Positions 48,844 to 58,670 are shown, numbered from the stretch's first letter. The stretch: 64,000 bases of DNA from Tissierella sp. P1 (GCF_002266425.1 NZ_NPMN01000020.1:26295-90294), one strand, 5' to 3'. A program made the numbers and translations. The notes: generated by a model not told the origin, from the letters alone.

Positions 48844-50082
48844 TTATTTATCCTTTAACATCTTAATAGCCTTTGTAATTTTTATAGGATTACCGTATAT
48901 TAAAGTACCCAATCTATATATCTTAGCCCCAAATATTCCAGTAATGATAGTTGATACAGCTAATATCAATAGAGAAGTTACTATTTGTAAACTTGATACA
49001 TTTCCCATAGATACCCTTACAAACATTGCCATAAAGGATGTAAATGGAATAAATGAAGCTACTTTTAATGCATACATATCTGGGTTTGTAAGACCCATCA
49101 TAGAGATAAAGAAAGCAACAATAAATACTATAGTAAGCGGTGTTGAGCTTGTACCTACATCTTCAGTTCTAGATACTAAGGCACCAATGACACCATAGAT
49201 AAATAGATAGAAAAGATATCCTAATATTCCAAAGATAGAAAATGTAGCCAATACATTTCCGGGAATGTTAAAGATAAAGTCTAAATTATTATCCCAAGCT
49301 TGGATATTTAATTTATAAGTTATACTAGCTACCAAAATCAAAGCACCGAACTGTATTATTCCAGCCAAAGCGCCAGCTATTACCTTACCGAATATAAGAT
49401 TTTTTGTACTGGTGCTAGTTACTAAGATTTCCATAGTACGATTGCTCTTTTCACTAGCTACTGAAGTAGCTGTCAACTGACCATAGAATAGTACAACAAA
49501 ATATAATCCAAAGATTAATATATAAGTATATAAATAATTTTTCATACCATCCTTACCTAAGACAGTAGTTTCATATTCCATAGGTATATTATAAACTTCC
49601 ATGACTTCATTATAATCTATACCTTTTTCTGAAAAAGTTTTATTTCTAAATAGATTTAATAAAGCGCTTTCAAATGTAAACCTATTCCCATCATCCATAC
49701 TAGTATTTTTTACTAGATATTCATAATTTGTAGGGCTGTTAACTATAAATCCTGCAGTTATATTATCTGATATAACTAAATTACTTAACTCATCTTCATT
49801 TTTTACGTTGATTAATTCATTATCTGGCAATTGAGATTGTAACTCATCTAATTTAATTGTATCTTTCTTAATTAAAACCCCATATTTAATTTTAGAATCA
49901 GTATAAGATATTTCTTCTTTCTTTTTATCACCGAAAATTGGTTTACCAAAAGCATCCATTATAGTTGGTATAGTAAGCCCGATTATTACTAATAAACATA
50001 GGATAATAGTAGAAACCTTAAATACCTTATTTTTTAGAAAATTAAATAATTCAAATTTAAGCACTGTCAAAAGACCTCTCAT
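48844..50082 (-). CDS. ABC-2 type exporter permease (NatB-like)
   Basis: 412 residues. One N-terminal membrane helix (STIILCLLVIIGLTIPTI) is followed by an extracytoplasmic domain to about residue 175 and five or six C-terminal helices. The motif SVASEKSNRTMEILVTSTSTKNLIFGKV is the usual NatB/ABC-2 loop. It forms an exporter with the ATPase encoded just upstream; start and stop codons abut. NatAB-type pumps export sodium or lantibiotic-like compounds, but the substrate is not shown. Confidence 0.85.
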   Translation of the reverse strand: MRGLLTVLKFELFNFLKNKVFKVSTIILCLLVIIGLTIPTIMDAFGKPIFGDKKKEEISYTDSKIKYGVLIKKDTIKLDELQSQLPDNELINVKNEDELSNLVISDNITAGFIVNSPTNYEYLVKNTSMDDGNRFTFESALLNLFRNKTFSEKGIDYNEVMEVYNIPMEYETTVLGKDGMKNYLYTYILIFGLYFVVLFYGQLTATSVASEKSNRTMEILVTSTSTKNLIFGKVIAGALAGIIQFGALILVASITYKLNIQAWDNNLDFIFNIPGNVLATFSIFGILGYLFYLFIYGVIGALVSRTEDVGTSSTPLTIVFIVAFFISMMGLTNPDMYALKVASFIPFTSFMAMFVRVSMGNVSSLQIVTSLLILAVSTIITGIFGAKIYRLGTLIYGNPIKITKAIKMLKDK

Positions 50083-50993
50083 TACTTATCACCTACCTTT
50101 TGTACAAATATATCTGTGAGAGTTGGCTCATATACTGAAAACTTTTCAATATCAATATTAAGTCCTATTAAGTTATTTAACAGCTCATTTTTTGTTTTAC
50201 CATTGATTAATTCAATAATCAAATAATCATTTTTAGATTCAAGTATTTCTATATCTTTTACTTTATTAAATAAAACATTTTGTAATTCATCAATATTAAG
50301 ATTAACAGCACTTAAAGTTATCCTATTAGCACCATACTCTTTTTTTATAGATTTTAGATTTCCTGTCAAAACTATATCACCTTTGTTTATAAGAGCAATT
50401 TCTTCACAAAATTCCTCTACATAGGTCATTTGATGGCTAGAGAAGATAACCAATTTTTGCTCATCTATTAATTCATTAATTACATCTTTAAGTATCTGAG
50501 AGTTAACAGGATCTAGACCACTAAAGGGTTCGTCTAGTACAATTATATCTGGATTACATAGTAGTGTCTCTGCTATCTGTACCTTTTGTTGATTACCCTT
50601 AGAAAGAGTTTCTAGCTTTTTATCTTTATATTCTAATACACCTAGTTTTTCTAGCCAATACAAAGTATTTTCCTTAGCCTCTTTTCTAGATAATCCTCTT
50701 AATTCTCCAAAATAAATAAGTTGGTCTAATATCTTTTGCTTAGGATATAAGCCTCTTTCTTCGGGAAGATATCCAATTGAATGTTCAGTAGGATTAAAAG
50801 TTTTTCCATCTAAAAGGATCTCTCCTTCATTTGCATCAAATAATCCCATAAGTATTCTAATAGTTGTAGTTTTACCAGCACCATTTCTACCAAGGAATCC
50901 CAATGCTTTGCCACTTGTTATTGAAAAAGATACGCCATGTAATACTTCAGTGCCTGAAAAACTTTTACGTATATTCTTTATCTCAAGTATCAT
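50082..50993 (-). CDS. ABC exporter ATPase (NatA-like)
   Basis: 303 residues. Walker A GRNGAGKTT, signature LSKGNQQKVQ (the K is typical of this subfamily), Walker B IIVLDEPFSGLD, then the C-terminal DUF4162-like part. The open frame extends to 51155, but the family start MILEIKNIRKSF lies at 50993 with AAAGGGGATG in front, so the longer start is rejected. It powers the permease encoded next. The pair is divergent from the sigma-54 activator gene. Confidence 0.9.
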   Translation of the reverse strand: MILEIKNIRKSFSGTEVLHGVSFSITSGKALGFLGRNGAGKTTTIRILMGLFDANEGEILLDGKTFNPTEHSIGYLPEERGLYPKQKILDQLIYFGELRGLSRKEAKENTLYWLEKLGVLEYKDKKLETLSKGNQQKVQIAETLLCNPDIIVLDEPFSGLDPVNSQILKDVINELIDEQKLVIFSSHQMTYVEEFCEEIALINKGDIVLTGNLKSIKKEYGANRITLSAVNLNIDELQNVLFNKVKDIEILESKNDYLIIELINGKTKNELLNNLIGLNIDIEKFSVYEPTLTDIFVQKVGDK

Positions 50994-51259
50994 AAAATCA
51001 TCCCCTTTATGAAATATATATTTTAAATTATAGGGTATAGGAATTAGTAAAACAAGGGAAAATCTTGTAAAAAGGAATGAAGTAAGCAATATAATTACTT
51101 TAGTCATTATTTTAATATATCTTACTTTTTTATCTTTCATAAATCTAAATGTCATAAGATAAAAGCTAGATAATTAAATCTGTTGGACAATAGTGGGATA
51201 ATTTGGTAAAGTAATATATAGATATTATGTAAGTAAACAATAGAGAGCGGTGGTATATT

Positions 51260-52669
51260 ATGGATTATAAAAATATCATTGAGCTGATAATCAATAATTT
51301 AGAAGAAGGCATAATAGTTGTAGATTCAAATCTAAATATTAGATACTTCAATGAATCATCTAGAAACATTACAGGATTTGATCCTAAAGAAGCAATAGGA
51401 AAAAATATTCTTCAAGTATTTCCAAACATTAAAAAAGAAAACAGCACTTTTCATAAAGTAATTAATAGTAAAATGCCTATAATTGAGCATGTTCAAAACT
51501 ATATTAATTATGTGGGAAAAAGTGTTTCAATAGTTACATCTACAATTCCAATAATTAATGATGGTAAAATTGAGGGAGCAATTGAAATCTTTAAGGATTT
51601 GACCAATGTAGTTGAATTATCAGAGAAGATACTTATGCTTCAAAGCACATTACATGGCAAAGATGCAGGGTTTAATAAGTTTTTTCAAAATGGAACACAA
51701 TACCATTTATCTGATATGATTGGTCAAAGTAAATTGATAAATGAACTAAAGTTAAAAGTACAAAAAGTTGCTAATAGCAATTCACCAGTATTTGTGTTCG
51801 GAGAGACAGGTACAGGGAAAGAATTAGTAGTACAAGGATTACATAATTTAAGCCATAGGAGAAACAAGCCTTTTATTGCACAAAACTGTGGAGCGTTACC
51901 TGAAAACTTACTTGAAAGTATACTTTTTGGCACAGTACAGGGAAGTTTCACTGGTGCCAAGGATAAGCAGGGACTATTTGAGCTAGCTGATGGAGGTACA
52001 TTGTTCTTAGACGAATTAAACTCTATGGAATTAGGACTGCAGTCAAAGCTGCTACGTGTGATTGAGGATGGTATGATAAGGAGAGTAGGAAGTACAAAAA
52101 CTACTGTTGTAGATGTTAGATTAGTTGTGGCTTCTAATGAAGAGGCTAAAAAACTTGTAAAGGAAAATAAACTTAGAGAGGATTTGTACTATAGATTAAA
52201 TGTAATAAATTTAAATATACCACCTCTTAGGGATAGAAAAGAAGATATTCCGATTTTAGTTGAACACTTTATTAAGATTTGTAATGATAAAATGAATAAA
52301 TCCGTTAAATCAGTGGATAAGCATGTAATGGAATATTTTTCAAATAATGATTGGCCAGGAAATGTAAGAGAGTTACAGAATACCATTGAGAGTTCTATGA
52401 ATTTTGCCGAGGGTGAGTATATTAGATTAGAAGATCTCCAAACTTATAATGGACCTTATATAAAAAATGTGGAAGTAGAACATTTTGAACATAAAATATC
52501 GAAGGATATAGGACTTAAAATGGCAGTAGAAGAATATGAGAAAAGTATTATTAAATTAGCGCTTGACGAAGCAGGTAATAACTATGCTCAGGCAGCAAGA
52601 AATCTTAAGATACCAAAACAAACACTTTACAGCAAATTAAAAAAATATGAAATAGATCCAAAGAATTAA
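51260..52669 (+). CDS. PAS-domain sigma-54 activator
   Basis: 469 residues. A PAS domain (about 1-115: IIVVDSNLNIRYFNESSRNITG) precedes the AAA+ domain with Walker A GETGTGKE near 181, GSFTGA near 227, Walker B TLFLDELNSM near 251, and a C-terminal Fis-type helix-turn-helix (NNYAQAARNLKIPKQTLYSKL). It resembles RocR-type amino-acid catabolism activators. The PAS domain may bind an amino acid or peptide product. A strong terminator and then a sigma-54 promoter follow at once, so it most probably drives the peptide operon behind it. Confidence 0.92.
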   Translation: MDYKNIIELIINNLEEGIIVVDSNLNIRYFNESSRNITGFDPKEAIGKNILQVFPNIKKENSTFHKVINSKMPIIEHVQNYINYVGKSVSIVTSTIPIINDGKIEGAIEIFKDLTNVVELSEKILMLQSTLHGKDAGFNKFFQNGTQYHLSDMIGQSKLINELKLKVQKVANSNSPVFVFGETGTGKELVVQGLHNLSHRRNKPFIAQNCGALPENLLESILFGTVQGSFTGAKDKQGLFELADGGTLFLDELNSMELGLQSKLLRVIEDGMIRRVGSTKTTVVDVRLVVASNEEAKKLVKENKLREDLYYRLNVINLNIPPLRDRKEDIPILVEHFIKICNDKMNKSVKSVDKHVMEYFSNNDWPGNVRELQNTIESSMNFAEGEYIRLEDLQTYNGPYIKNVEVEHFEHKISKDIGLKMAVEEYEKSIIKLALDEAGNNYAQAARNLKIPKQTLYSKLKKYEIDPKN

Positions 52670-52689
52670 ATTCTATTATAATGTCGAAT

Positions 52690-52711
52690 TTAGTCTGAAA
52701 TTTCATACTAA
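52690..52711. promoter_or_regulatory. Near-perfect palindrome, activator-site candidate
   Basis: Arms TTAGTCTGAAA and TTTCATACTAA match at 10 of 11 positions. The centre is about 145 bp ahead of the predicted start of the sigma-54 promoter at 52820, the usual distance for an enhancer site. The terminator hairpin lies between them. Confidence 0.45.
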
Positions 52712-52716
52712 TTTTA

Positions 52717-52768
52717 AAACAACTAAGAGAAAGTATTAAATTTAATACTTTCTCTTAGTTGTTTTTTA
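52717..52768 (+). terminator. Terminator of the PAS sigma-54 activator gene
   Basis: A perfect 24-bp stem, starting AAACAACTAAGAG and ending CTCTTAGTTGTTT, with no unpaired loop needed beyond the turn, followed by TTTT. It insulates the activator gene from the peptide operon. Confidence 0.9.
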
Positions 52769-52819
52769 TTTGGATTTATAAATACATTGATATCACTACA
52801 CTTTATTAAAGTGAAAAAA

Positions 52820-52836
52820 TGGCATGAAGATTGCTA
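52820..52836 (+). promoter_or_regulatory. Sigma-54 promoter of the peptide-utilisation operon
   Basis: TGGCATGAAGATTGCTA has GG (52821-52822) and GC (52833-52834) exactly 10 nt apart. It shares TGGCATG-N4-TTGCTA with the hydantoinase promoter. The predicted start is near 52846. A 15-bp palindrome CACTTTATTAAAGTG (52799-52813) lies just upstream. Confidence 0.88.
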
Positions 52837-52850
52837 TATAAATAAGATAG

Positions 52851-52901
52851 ATGGAGGTGAATAAAAGGTATTATAATAACCAATTTAATTTTCATTATTA
52901 A
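52851..52901 (+). other. Possible 16-codon leader ORF
   Basis: ATG at 52851, 5 nt after the predicted start point, opens MEVNKRYYNNQFNFHY and a stop. Inside it is a strong GGAGGTG (52853-52859) that has no start codon at the right distance. Either a leaderless leader peptide or chance. Confidence 0.25.
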
Positions 52902-52927
52902 AAATTATGAGAGAGGTAGATTTATTT

Positions 52928-53857
52928 ATGTTCAAATTCATTATTAAAAGAATAGCGTATTCATTGATTACTTTATTTCTAATTATTACCGCAACATTTT
53001 TCTTAATAGCAGGTGCACCAGGAGATCCGATAGCGGCTAAAGTTGGACAAATGCCTGAAAAGGCACAGGGTGTAATTCGTGCTAGATACGGATTAGACAA
53101 ACCAGTGACCGAAAGATATTTAATATATATGAAAAATCTTTTAACAACTGGGGATTTTGGAGAATCCATAATGTATACTGGAACATCTGCCAATGATGTT
53201 ATTAAAAAAAATGCTCCAATTTCAGCAAAAATAGGTATTATAGCTGTAACTCTGCAGATTACCATTGGAGTTTGTCTGGGTTTGGTCTCGGCCCTCAATA
53301 GAGAGAAACTGGGAGATCATATAATAAGGGTTTGTGTTGTTTTAGCTATATGTATTCCAAGCTTTGTATTTGCGGCATTGTTACAATACTTTATAGCCTT
53401 CAAGTGGAAGCTAGCTCCTGTATTTGGCTGGGGACAGTTAAAACATTATATTTTACCAGTCACAGTATATGCCATTGGAGGTATAGCATCTTATACAAAA
53501 TACATGAGAAGCAGTACAATCTCCGTAATCAACGAAGATTATATTATTACAGCAAAGGCAAAAGGATGTAAAAAGCAACGAATTGTTAGAAAACATATCC
53601 TAAGAAACTCGATGATTCCTATTGTTACTATGATTGGACCTGCAGTTGCAGGTATATTTGGAGGATCATTTATACTTGAAAAGATGTTTTCAATACCTGG
53701 ACTTGGTAATTACTATGTAAAAGCTGTCTCAGACAGTGACTACACTATGATAATAGGTCTTACTATATTTTTTGCAATACTATATACTTTGGCACTAATC
53801 TCAGTAGATATTCTATATGGAATTGTTGATCCAAGAATTAGAGTTGCAAAATCTTAG
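52928..53857 (+). CDS. Peptide ABC transporter permease (DppB/OppB type)
   Basis: 309 residues, six membrane segments. It begins MFKFIIKRIAYSLITLFLI, has GAPGDPIAAKVG near residue 35 and the EAA-like loop AKAKGCKKQRIVRKHILRNS, and ends YGIVDPRIRVAK. It is the first full gene after the sigma-54 promoter. The ATG at 52928 with GAGAGG in front is preferred; the ATG at 52907 would add seven polar residues and has no ribosome binding site. Confidence 0.88.
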   Translation: MFKFIIKRIAYSLITLFLIITATFFLIAGAPGDPIAAKVGQMPEKAQGVIRARYGLDKPVTERYLIYMKNLLTTGDFGESIMYTGTSANDVIKKNAPISAKIGIIAVTLQITIGVCLGLVSALNREKLGDHIIRVCVVLAICIPSFVFAALLQYFIAFKWKLAPVFGWGQLKHYILPVTVYAIGGIASYTKYMRSSTISVINEDYIITAKAKGCKKQRIVRKHILRNSMIPIVTMIGPAVAGIFGGSFILEKMFSIPGLGNYYVKAVSDSDYTMIIGLTIFFAILYTLALISVDILYGIVDPRIRVAKS

Positions 53858-53885
53858 ACAAAAATAATAGCGAGGTAATGATAAT

Positions 53886-54839
53886 ATGAATAGTTTAGAA
53901 ATTAATGCAAAAATAATTAATGATGAGATAATAACAGATGATATGTTTGAGAGAGTTGGTACAAAGGGATTATCTGGAGAAACATTAAACAAGCCTTCCT
54001 TAACTTATTGGGCAGATGTTTGGAGAAGGTTCAAAGCGAATAAGTTAGCAATTGTAGGATTGATACTTTTAATATTAGTTGTACTAACCATATATATTGG
54101 ACCACTACTGTCAGGTAAAGATTATCAGTACATGGATTCTTCAGTAAAAAGCTTGAAACCTAATAGTGAATATTGGTTTGGTACCGACGATATGGGTCGG
54201 GATATCTTTACTAGAGTATGTGTTGGTGGAAGGATATCCATATTAATTGGACTTAGTTGCACTTTAGTAATGTTTGTTATAGGTTCATTGTTAGGTGCTA
54301 TTGCAGGTTTAAAAGGAGGCTTGGCTGATAATCTTATAATGAGATTTTCTGAGTTTATTGGGAACTTACCTTATTTAATTATTGTCCTAATACTCTCCAT
54401 AGTACTAGGAAGAAGTATATTTTCTTTGGTGCTAGCAATGAGTCTTACATCTTGGGTGGGAACTACAAGGATGGTAAGAGGTCAAATACTTCAAATCAAA
54501 GAACAAGATTATGTTGAAGCAGCTAGAGCATTAGGTTCAGATACTAAGAGGATTATTATGAAACATCTTTTACCTAATACATTAGGAATTATAATGGTTA
54601 CTATTACCATGTCGGTACCGTCATTTATTTTTGGTGAAGCATTTCTTAGCTATATAGGGTTAGGGGTAAGAGCACCTAAAACTAGTTGGGGTGCCTTAGC
54701 ATCGGCAGGGCAGCAGAGATTAATGTTTTATCCTCATGAGTTATTCTTTCCTTGCTTGATGATTGTTTTGACTATGTTGGCATTTCACTTAATTGGTGAT
54801 GGACTTTCAGATGCCTTAGACCCAAAGTTAAGAAAGTAG
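53886..54839 (+). CDS. Peptide ABC transporter permease (DppC/OppC type)
   Basis: 317 residues. A longer cytoplasmic N-terminus than the paralogue at 28039 (about 45 residues) precedes the first helix. The motif FGTDDMGRDIFTRVCVGGR and the permease core with EAFLSYIGLGVRAPKTSWGAL are intact, and the end is DALDPKLRK. GCGAGGTAATG lies upstream. It pairs with the preceding permease. Confidence 0.9.
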   Translation: MNSLEINAKIINDEIITDDMFERVGTKGLSGETLNKPSLTYWADVWRRFKANKLAIVGLILLILVVLTIYIGPLLSGKDYQYMDSSVKSLKPNSEYWFGTDDMGRDIFTRVCVGGRISILIGLSCTLVMFVIGSLLGAIAGLKGGLADNLIMRFSEFIGNLPYLIIVLILSIVLGRSIFSLVLAMSLTSWVGTTRMVRGQILQIKEQDYVEAARALGSDTKRIIMKHLLPNTLGIIMVTITMSVPSFIFGEAFLSYIGLGVRAPKTSWGALASAGQQRLMFYPHELFFPCLMIVLTMLAFHLIGDGLSDALDPKLRK

Positions 54840-54848
54840 GTGTATTAC

Positions 54849-55892
54849 ATGAATGAAAAAAGATTACTTGAAATTAAAAATTTAAATGTTTCTTTTAATA
54901 CCTATGCAGGTACTGCATATGCAGTTAGAGGTATTGATTTTCATTTGGATAGAGGAGAAAATCTTGCAATTGTAGGAGAGTCAGGATGTGGTAAAACAGT
55001 TACTGCAAAAGCAATTATGGGTTTATTACCAAGTCCTCAGTCTGTTGTTGGAAGAGAAGGTTCAGAGATTAATTTCAGCGGAAAAAATCTTCTGGATTTC
55101 AATGAGGAAGAGATGTCTAAAATTAGAGGTAAAGAAATTTCTATGATATTTCAAGACCCAATGACATCCTTAAATCCCACTATGAAAATTGGAGATCAAA
55201 TTGCAGAAAGTGTTTTTTTGCATAATGATATGTCATATAGTGAAGCTAGAAATGTGGCTCTTAAGATGCTGGAACTAGTTAGAATACCTAATGCAAAGAT
55301 AAGATTAAATCAATATCCATTTGAATTCTCAGGAGGAATGAGACAAAGGGCCATGATAGCAATCGCCCTTGCATGTAATCCAAAGATACTTATAGCCGAC
55401 GAACCAACCACGGCATTAGATGTAACTATTCAAGCACAAATTATGGATTTAATAGCTGACTTGCAAAAAGAATTAAATACAGGGGTTATTTTAGTTACCC
55501 ATGATTTAGGAGTTGTAGCAAGTGTTGCTGATAGAATACAGGTAATGTATGCAGGTAAAATTGTTGAGAGAGGAACTGTAGATGAAATTTTCTATAGCCC
55601 AAAACACCCTTATACCTTGGCTCTTTTAAAATCTGTACCAAAATTAAGCTCTAACAATAAAGAGACTTTATATTCTTTAACAGGTACACCTCCTGACTTA
55701 ATAAAACCACCTGTTGGTTGTCCATTTGCACCGAGATGTGAATTTGGTATGACAGTTTGTAGAGTGAAATATCCTGAATCAATAAAATTTAGCAAAACAC
55801 AAGAAAGTTCTTGTTGGCTACATGATGAAAGAGCTGACGTTAGAGGAGTGCCGCAGGAATTATTGTTAAGAGGTGAAGTCTATGGAAAATAA
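54849..55892 (+). CDS. Peptide ABC transporter ATPase (DppD/OppD type)
   Basis: 347 residues. Walker A GESGCGKT, signature EFSGGMRQR, Walker B ILIADEPTTALD, and the C-terminal oligopeptide part with CPFAPRCEFGMTVC. ATG 54849 is preferred over GTG 54840, which abuts the previous stop. Its end overlaps the next ATPase gene by 11 nt. Complete and probably active. Confidence 0.92.
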   Translation: MNEKRLLEIKNLNVSFNTYAGTAYAVRGIDFHLDRGENLAIVGESGCGKTVTAKAIMGLLPSPQSVVGREGSEINFSGKNLLDFNEEEMSKIRGKEISMIFQDPMTSLNPTMKIGDQIAESVFLHNDMSYSEARNVALKMLELVRIPNAKIRLNQYPFEFSGGMRQRAMIAIALACNPKILIADEPTTALDVTIQAQIMDLIADLQKELNTGVILVTHDLGVVASVADRIQVMYAGKIVERGTVDEIFYSPKHPYTLALLKSVPKLSSNNKETLYSLTGTPPDLIKPPVGCPFAPRCEFGMTVCRVKYPESIKFSKTQESSCWLHDERADVRGVPQELLLRGEVYGK

Positions 55893-56849
55893 AGAGGTAC
55901 TTATTCAAGTAAAAAACTTAAAAAAATATTTTAAAGTTGGAAGAAACAGCATGCTAAAAGCTGTAGATGATGTAAGCTTTAATATTTATAAAGGTGAAAC
56001 CTTAGGCCTTGTTGGAGAATCAGGCTGTGGTAAAACAACTTGTGGAAAAACTGTAATGGGACTATATGAAGCCACAGGAGGAGAAGTTGTCTATGATGGA
56101 GTAGATATACATAGTTTCAATCATAGGGAAAAGAAGGAATTTACTAAAAAAGCCCAAATAATATTTCAAGATCCATATTCTTCATTGAATCCAAGAATGA
56201 CAGTAGGAGCTATTATTGGAGAAGGTATAGATATACATGATCTGTACAAAGGAAAAGAGAGAGAAGAAAAGATTTTTGAGCTACTTGAAACTGTAGGATT
56301 AAATAGGGAGCATGCTTCTAGATTTCCCCACGAGTTTTCTGGAGGGCAAAGACAAAGAATTGGAATAGCAAGGGCATTAGCATAGAGCCTGAATTCATTG
56401 TTTGTGATGAGCCTATTTCAGCACTTGATGTTTCAATACAAGCACAGGTTGTAAATCTTCTAATTGAATTGCAAAAAACAAGAGGACTTACTTATTTATT
56501 TATAGCACATGATTTATCAATGATTAAACATATTTCCGATAGAGTTGGTGTAATGTACCTTGGCAGCTTAGTAGAATTTGCAACTAGTGGTTCCCTTTAC
56601 AAAAATCCATTGCATCCATATACACAAGCATTATTATCAGCAATTCCTATACCAGATCCTAATGAGGAAAAGGAAAAAAAGAGAATACCAATAGATGGGG
56701 AAATACCTAGTCCTATTAATCCTCTTCCTGGATGTAGATTTGCTTCTAGATGTAAATACGCGATGGAAATATGTAACAAAGAAATGCCATCTCTTGTAGA
56801 AGTGTACAATCAGCATTTCGTTGCTTGTCATATGGTAAAAAAATCCTAA
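55882..56849 (+). pseudogene. Peptide ABC transporter ATPase (DppF/OppF type), frameshifted
   Basis: Frame one has Walker A GESGCGKTT and signature EFSGGQRQRIGIARAL and then stops at 56383-56385. The -1 frame continues exactly as SIEPEFIVCDEPISALD to the end, including CRFASRCKYAMEIC. One A missing near 56378-56380 accounts for this. All other genes of the operon are intact, so a sequencing error is more likely than real loss. Without the repair the transporter would lack one ATPase, though the paralogue from 29887 might substitute. Confidence 0.88.
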
Positions 56850-56906
56850 GTCTTTAATAGCATTGGCTTTTAAAGTATAAAATCATTATCAATAAAGGAG
56901 GATAAT

Positions 56907-58670
56907 ATGAAAAAAATTAAGAAGGTAATTATTTTAGTTATTATTTTTGCATTATGCTTTGGTACATTAACAGGATGTGGAAAGAAGGAAGATGTACCAG
57001 CAACTACGGGTGATGTAACAAGTACAGATAATTCTAATGGTTCCGATAAAGATGGAATCCAAATGGATGCAGAACAAGTATATAAATATAGCTTCAATAG
57101 TGATATAACAGGTCTTAATCCAATGCTTAATACTACAGGGCCTGATAACTCAATTCACAATTTTATTCTTGAAACTCTAGTTTCAGAAGTAACTGATGAA
57201 AATAATAATGCAGTAATAAAGCCCAGTGTTGCAAAGGATTGGACGATTAGTGAAGATGGAACTGTATATACCTTTAACATTAGAGAAGATGCTGTGTGGA
57301 GTGATGGAGTTCCTGTAACTGCAAATGATTTTCTATTTACATTTAGAACAATGGCTACACCAGAAGTAGGCTCTACTAATGCTTGGCTATTTGATGGCGT
57401 TATTGTAAACTTTGGAGAATCACTTTATAACGATGGGAGTAATCCTAAAAATAATAAGAAGCCAGAAGATATTGGTGTAAAAGCAATTGATGAAAAAACA
57501 ATTGAATTTACACTAACTAAACCATACGGATATTTTCTTGAGTTGCTTAATGGTGCAAAGCCAATTAGACAAGATAAATATGAGGAATGGGGAGAGCAAT
57601 ATGGCTCATCTTTAGATAAATGCTTAATGAATGGACGTTTTACAGTTGAAAGCTGGGATCCGAATGTTCAAATGACCTTTGTTAAAAACGAAAAATATTG
57701 GGATGCTGAAAACACAAAGCTACAAAAAGTTGAAAGGAAAATTATTCAAGACCCTGCTACTGCTGCGCAAGCATTACTTAGTGGAGAAATTGATTATGTT
57801 GCAACAAATGACCCTGACTGGAAAAAACTTATTATTGAAGACGGAAGATTTGAAACAATAGTTGCACCTGATAATGCACCTGAATTCTTAGGATTTAATG
57901 TACAAAACAAATATTTTAAAAATCCAAAGATAAGATTAGCATTCTCATTGGCTTTTGATAGGGAGAAATATCTTGAAGATTTAAGAGAAGGGGAAGGAGA
58001 GCCTCTTTATTCATTGATGCTGGGAGTTACTAATGTAGGAGATAAATTATATAGTGAAAGAGTTAATGGCAAAAATGAAGTTTTAAAAGACCTTCAAAAA
58101 CAATATCCAGATCTAAAAGCTCTTTTAATAGAAGGACTTAAAGAAGAAGGATTAGACCCAGATCCAGCGAAAATGAATATTAGTTATGTAACTAGAGGTA
58201 CAACTGAATATTCTAAGAAATCTGCAGAATGGTTATTACAACAGTGGAAAGAAAAGCTAGGTGTTGAAATAAAAATTGATATGATAGAGTGGAATGTTAT
58301 GTGGGATAGAGTAGATGCAGGAGACTATGATATATGTACTGCAGGTTGGGGACCATATTACAACGACCCTAACGGTTTATTAGAATTATATGAGCCTGTT
58401 AATGGATATTTCAATAGTAAAAAATCAGGTTGGACTGGTCCGGATGCAGAGAAATTCAGTGAAATATTAGAAAAGGCATCTAATTCACCAGATAACCAAG
58501 AAAGGGCAGAGTTGTTTGTAGAAGCAGAGAAACTTCTTGTAGGTACAGGTGTAATCGCTCCTACTTATTGTAAATCATCAACTTATTTTGTAGCTAAATA
58601 TGTAAAAGGATTTTATGTTAACCCACATGCTGGATTAGACTATAGTCTAATATATATCTCCGGAAAATAG
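56907..58670 (+). CDS. Peptide ABC transporter substrate-binding lipoprotein
   Basis: 587 residues, SBP_bac_5 family. The lipoprotein signal ends LTGC near residue 24, followed by a Ser/Thr/Asp linker. Core motifs: WTISEDGTVYTFNIREDAVWSDG (in part) and RLAFSLAFDREKYLEDLREG. It serves the permeases and ATPases just upstream. Here the binding protein comes last in the transporter set, unlike the operon at 25403 where it comes first. AAGGAGG is ahead of the start. Confidence 0.9.
   Translation: MKKIKKVIILVIIFALCFGTLTGCGKKEDVPATTGDVTSTDNSNGSDKDGIQMDAEQVYKYSFNSDITGLNPMLNTTGPDNSIHNFILETLVSEVTDENNNAVIKPSVAKDWTISEDGTVYTFNIREDAVWSDGVPVTANDFLFTFRTMATPEVGSTNAWLFDGVIVNFGESLYNDGSNPKNNKKPEDIGVKAIDEKTIEFTLTKPYGYFLELLNGAKPIRQDKYEEWGEQYGSSLDKCLMNGRFTVESWDPNVQMTFVKNEKYWDAENTKLQKVERKIIQDPATAAQALLSGEIDYVATNDPDWKKLIIEDGRFETIVAPDNAPEFLGFNVQNKYFKNPKIRLAFSLAFDREKYLEDLREGEGEPLYSLMLGVTNVGDKLYSERVNGKNEVLKDLQKQYPDLKALLIEGLKEEGLDPDPAKMNISYVTRGTTEYSKKSAEWLLQQWKEKLGVEIKIDMIEWNVMWDRVDAGDYDICTAGWGPYYNDPNGLLELYEPVNGYFNSKKSGWTGPDAEKFSEILEKASNSPDNQERAELFVEAEKLLVGTGVIAPTYCKSSTYFVAKYVKGFYVNPHAGLDYSLIYISGK

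Noticed and set aside
50994..51155. A 54-residue N-terminal extension of the NatA-like ATPase
   Set aside because: The extension lies ahead of the conserved MILEIKNIRKSF start, has no fitting ribosome binding site and matches no family domain.
56340..56400. Programmed frameshifting in the OppF gene
   Set aside because: No slippery heptamer or following stem is evident. The other shifts in the window are of the same deletion type, so a sequence error is simpler.
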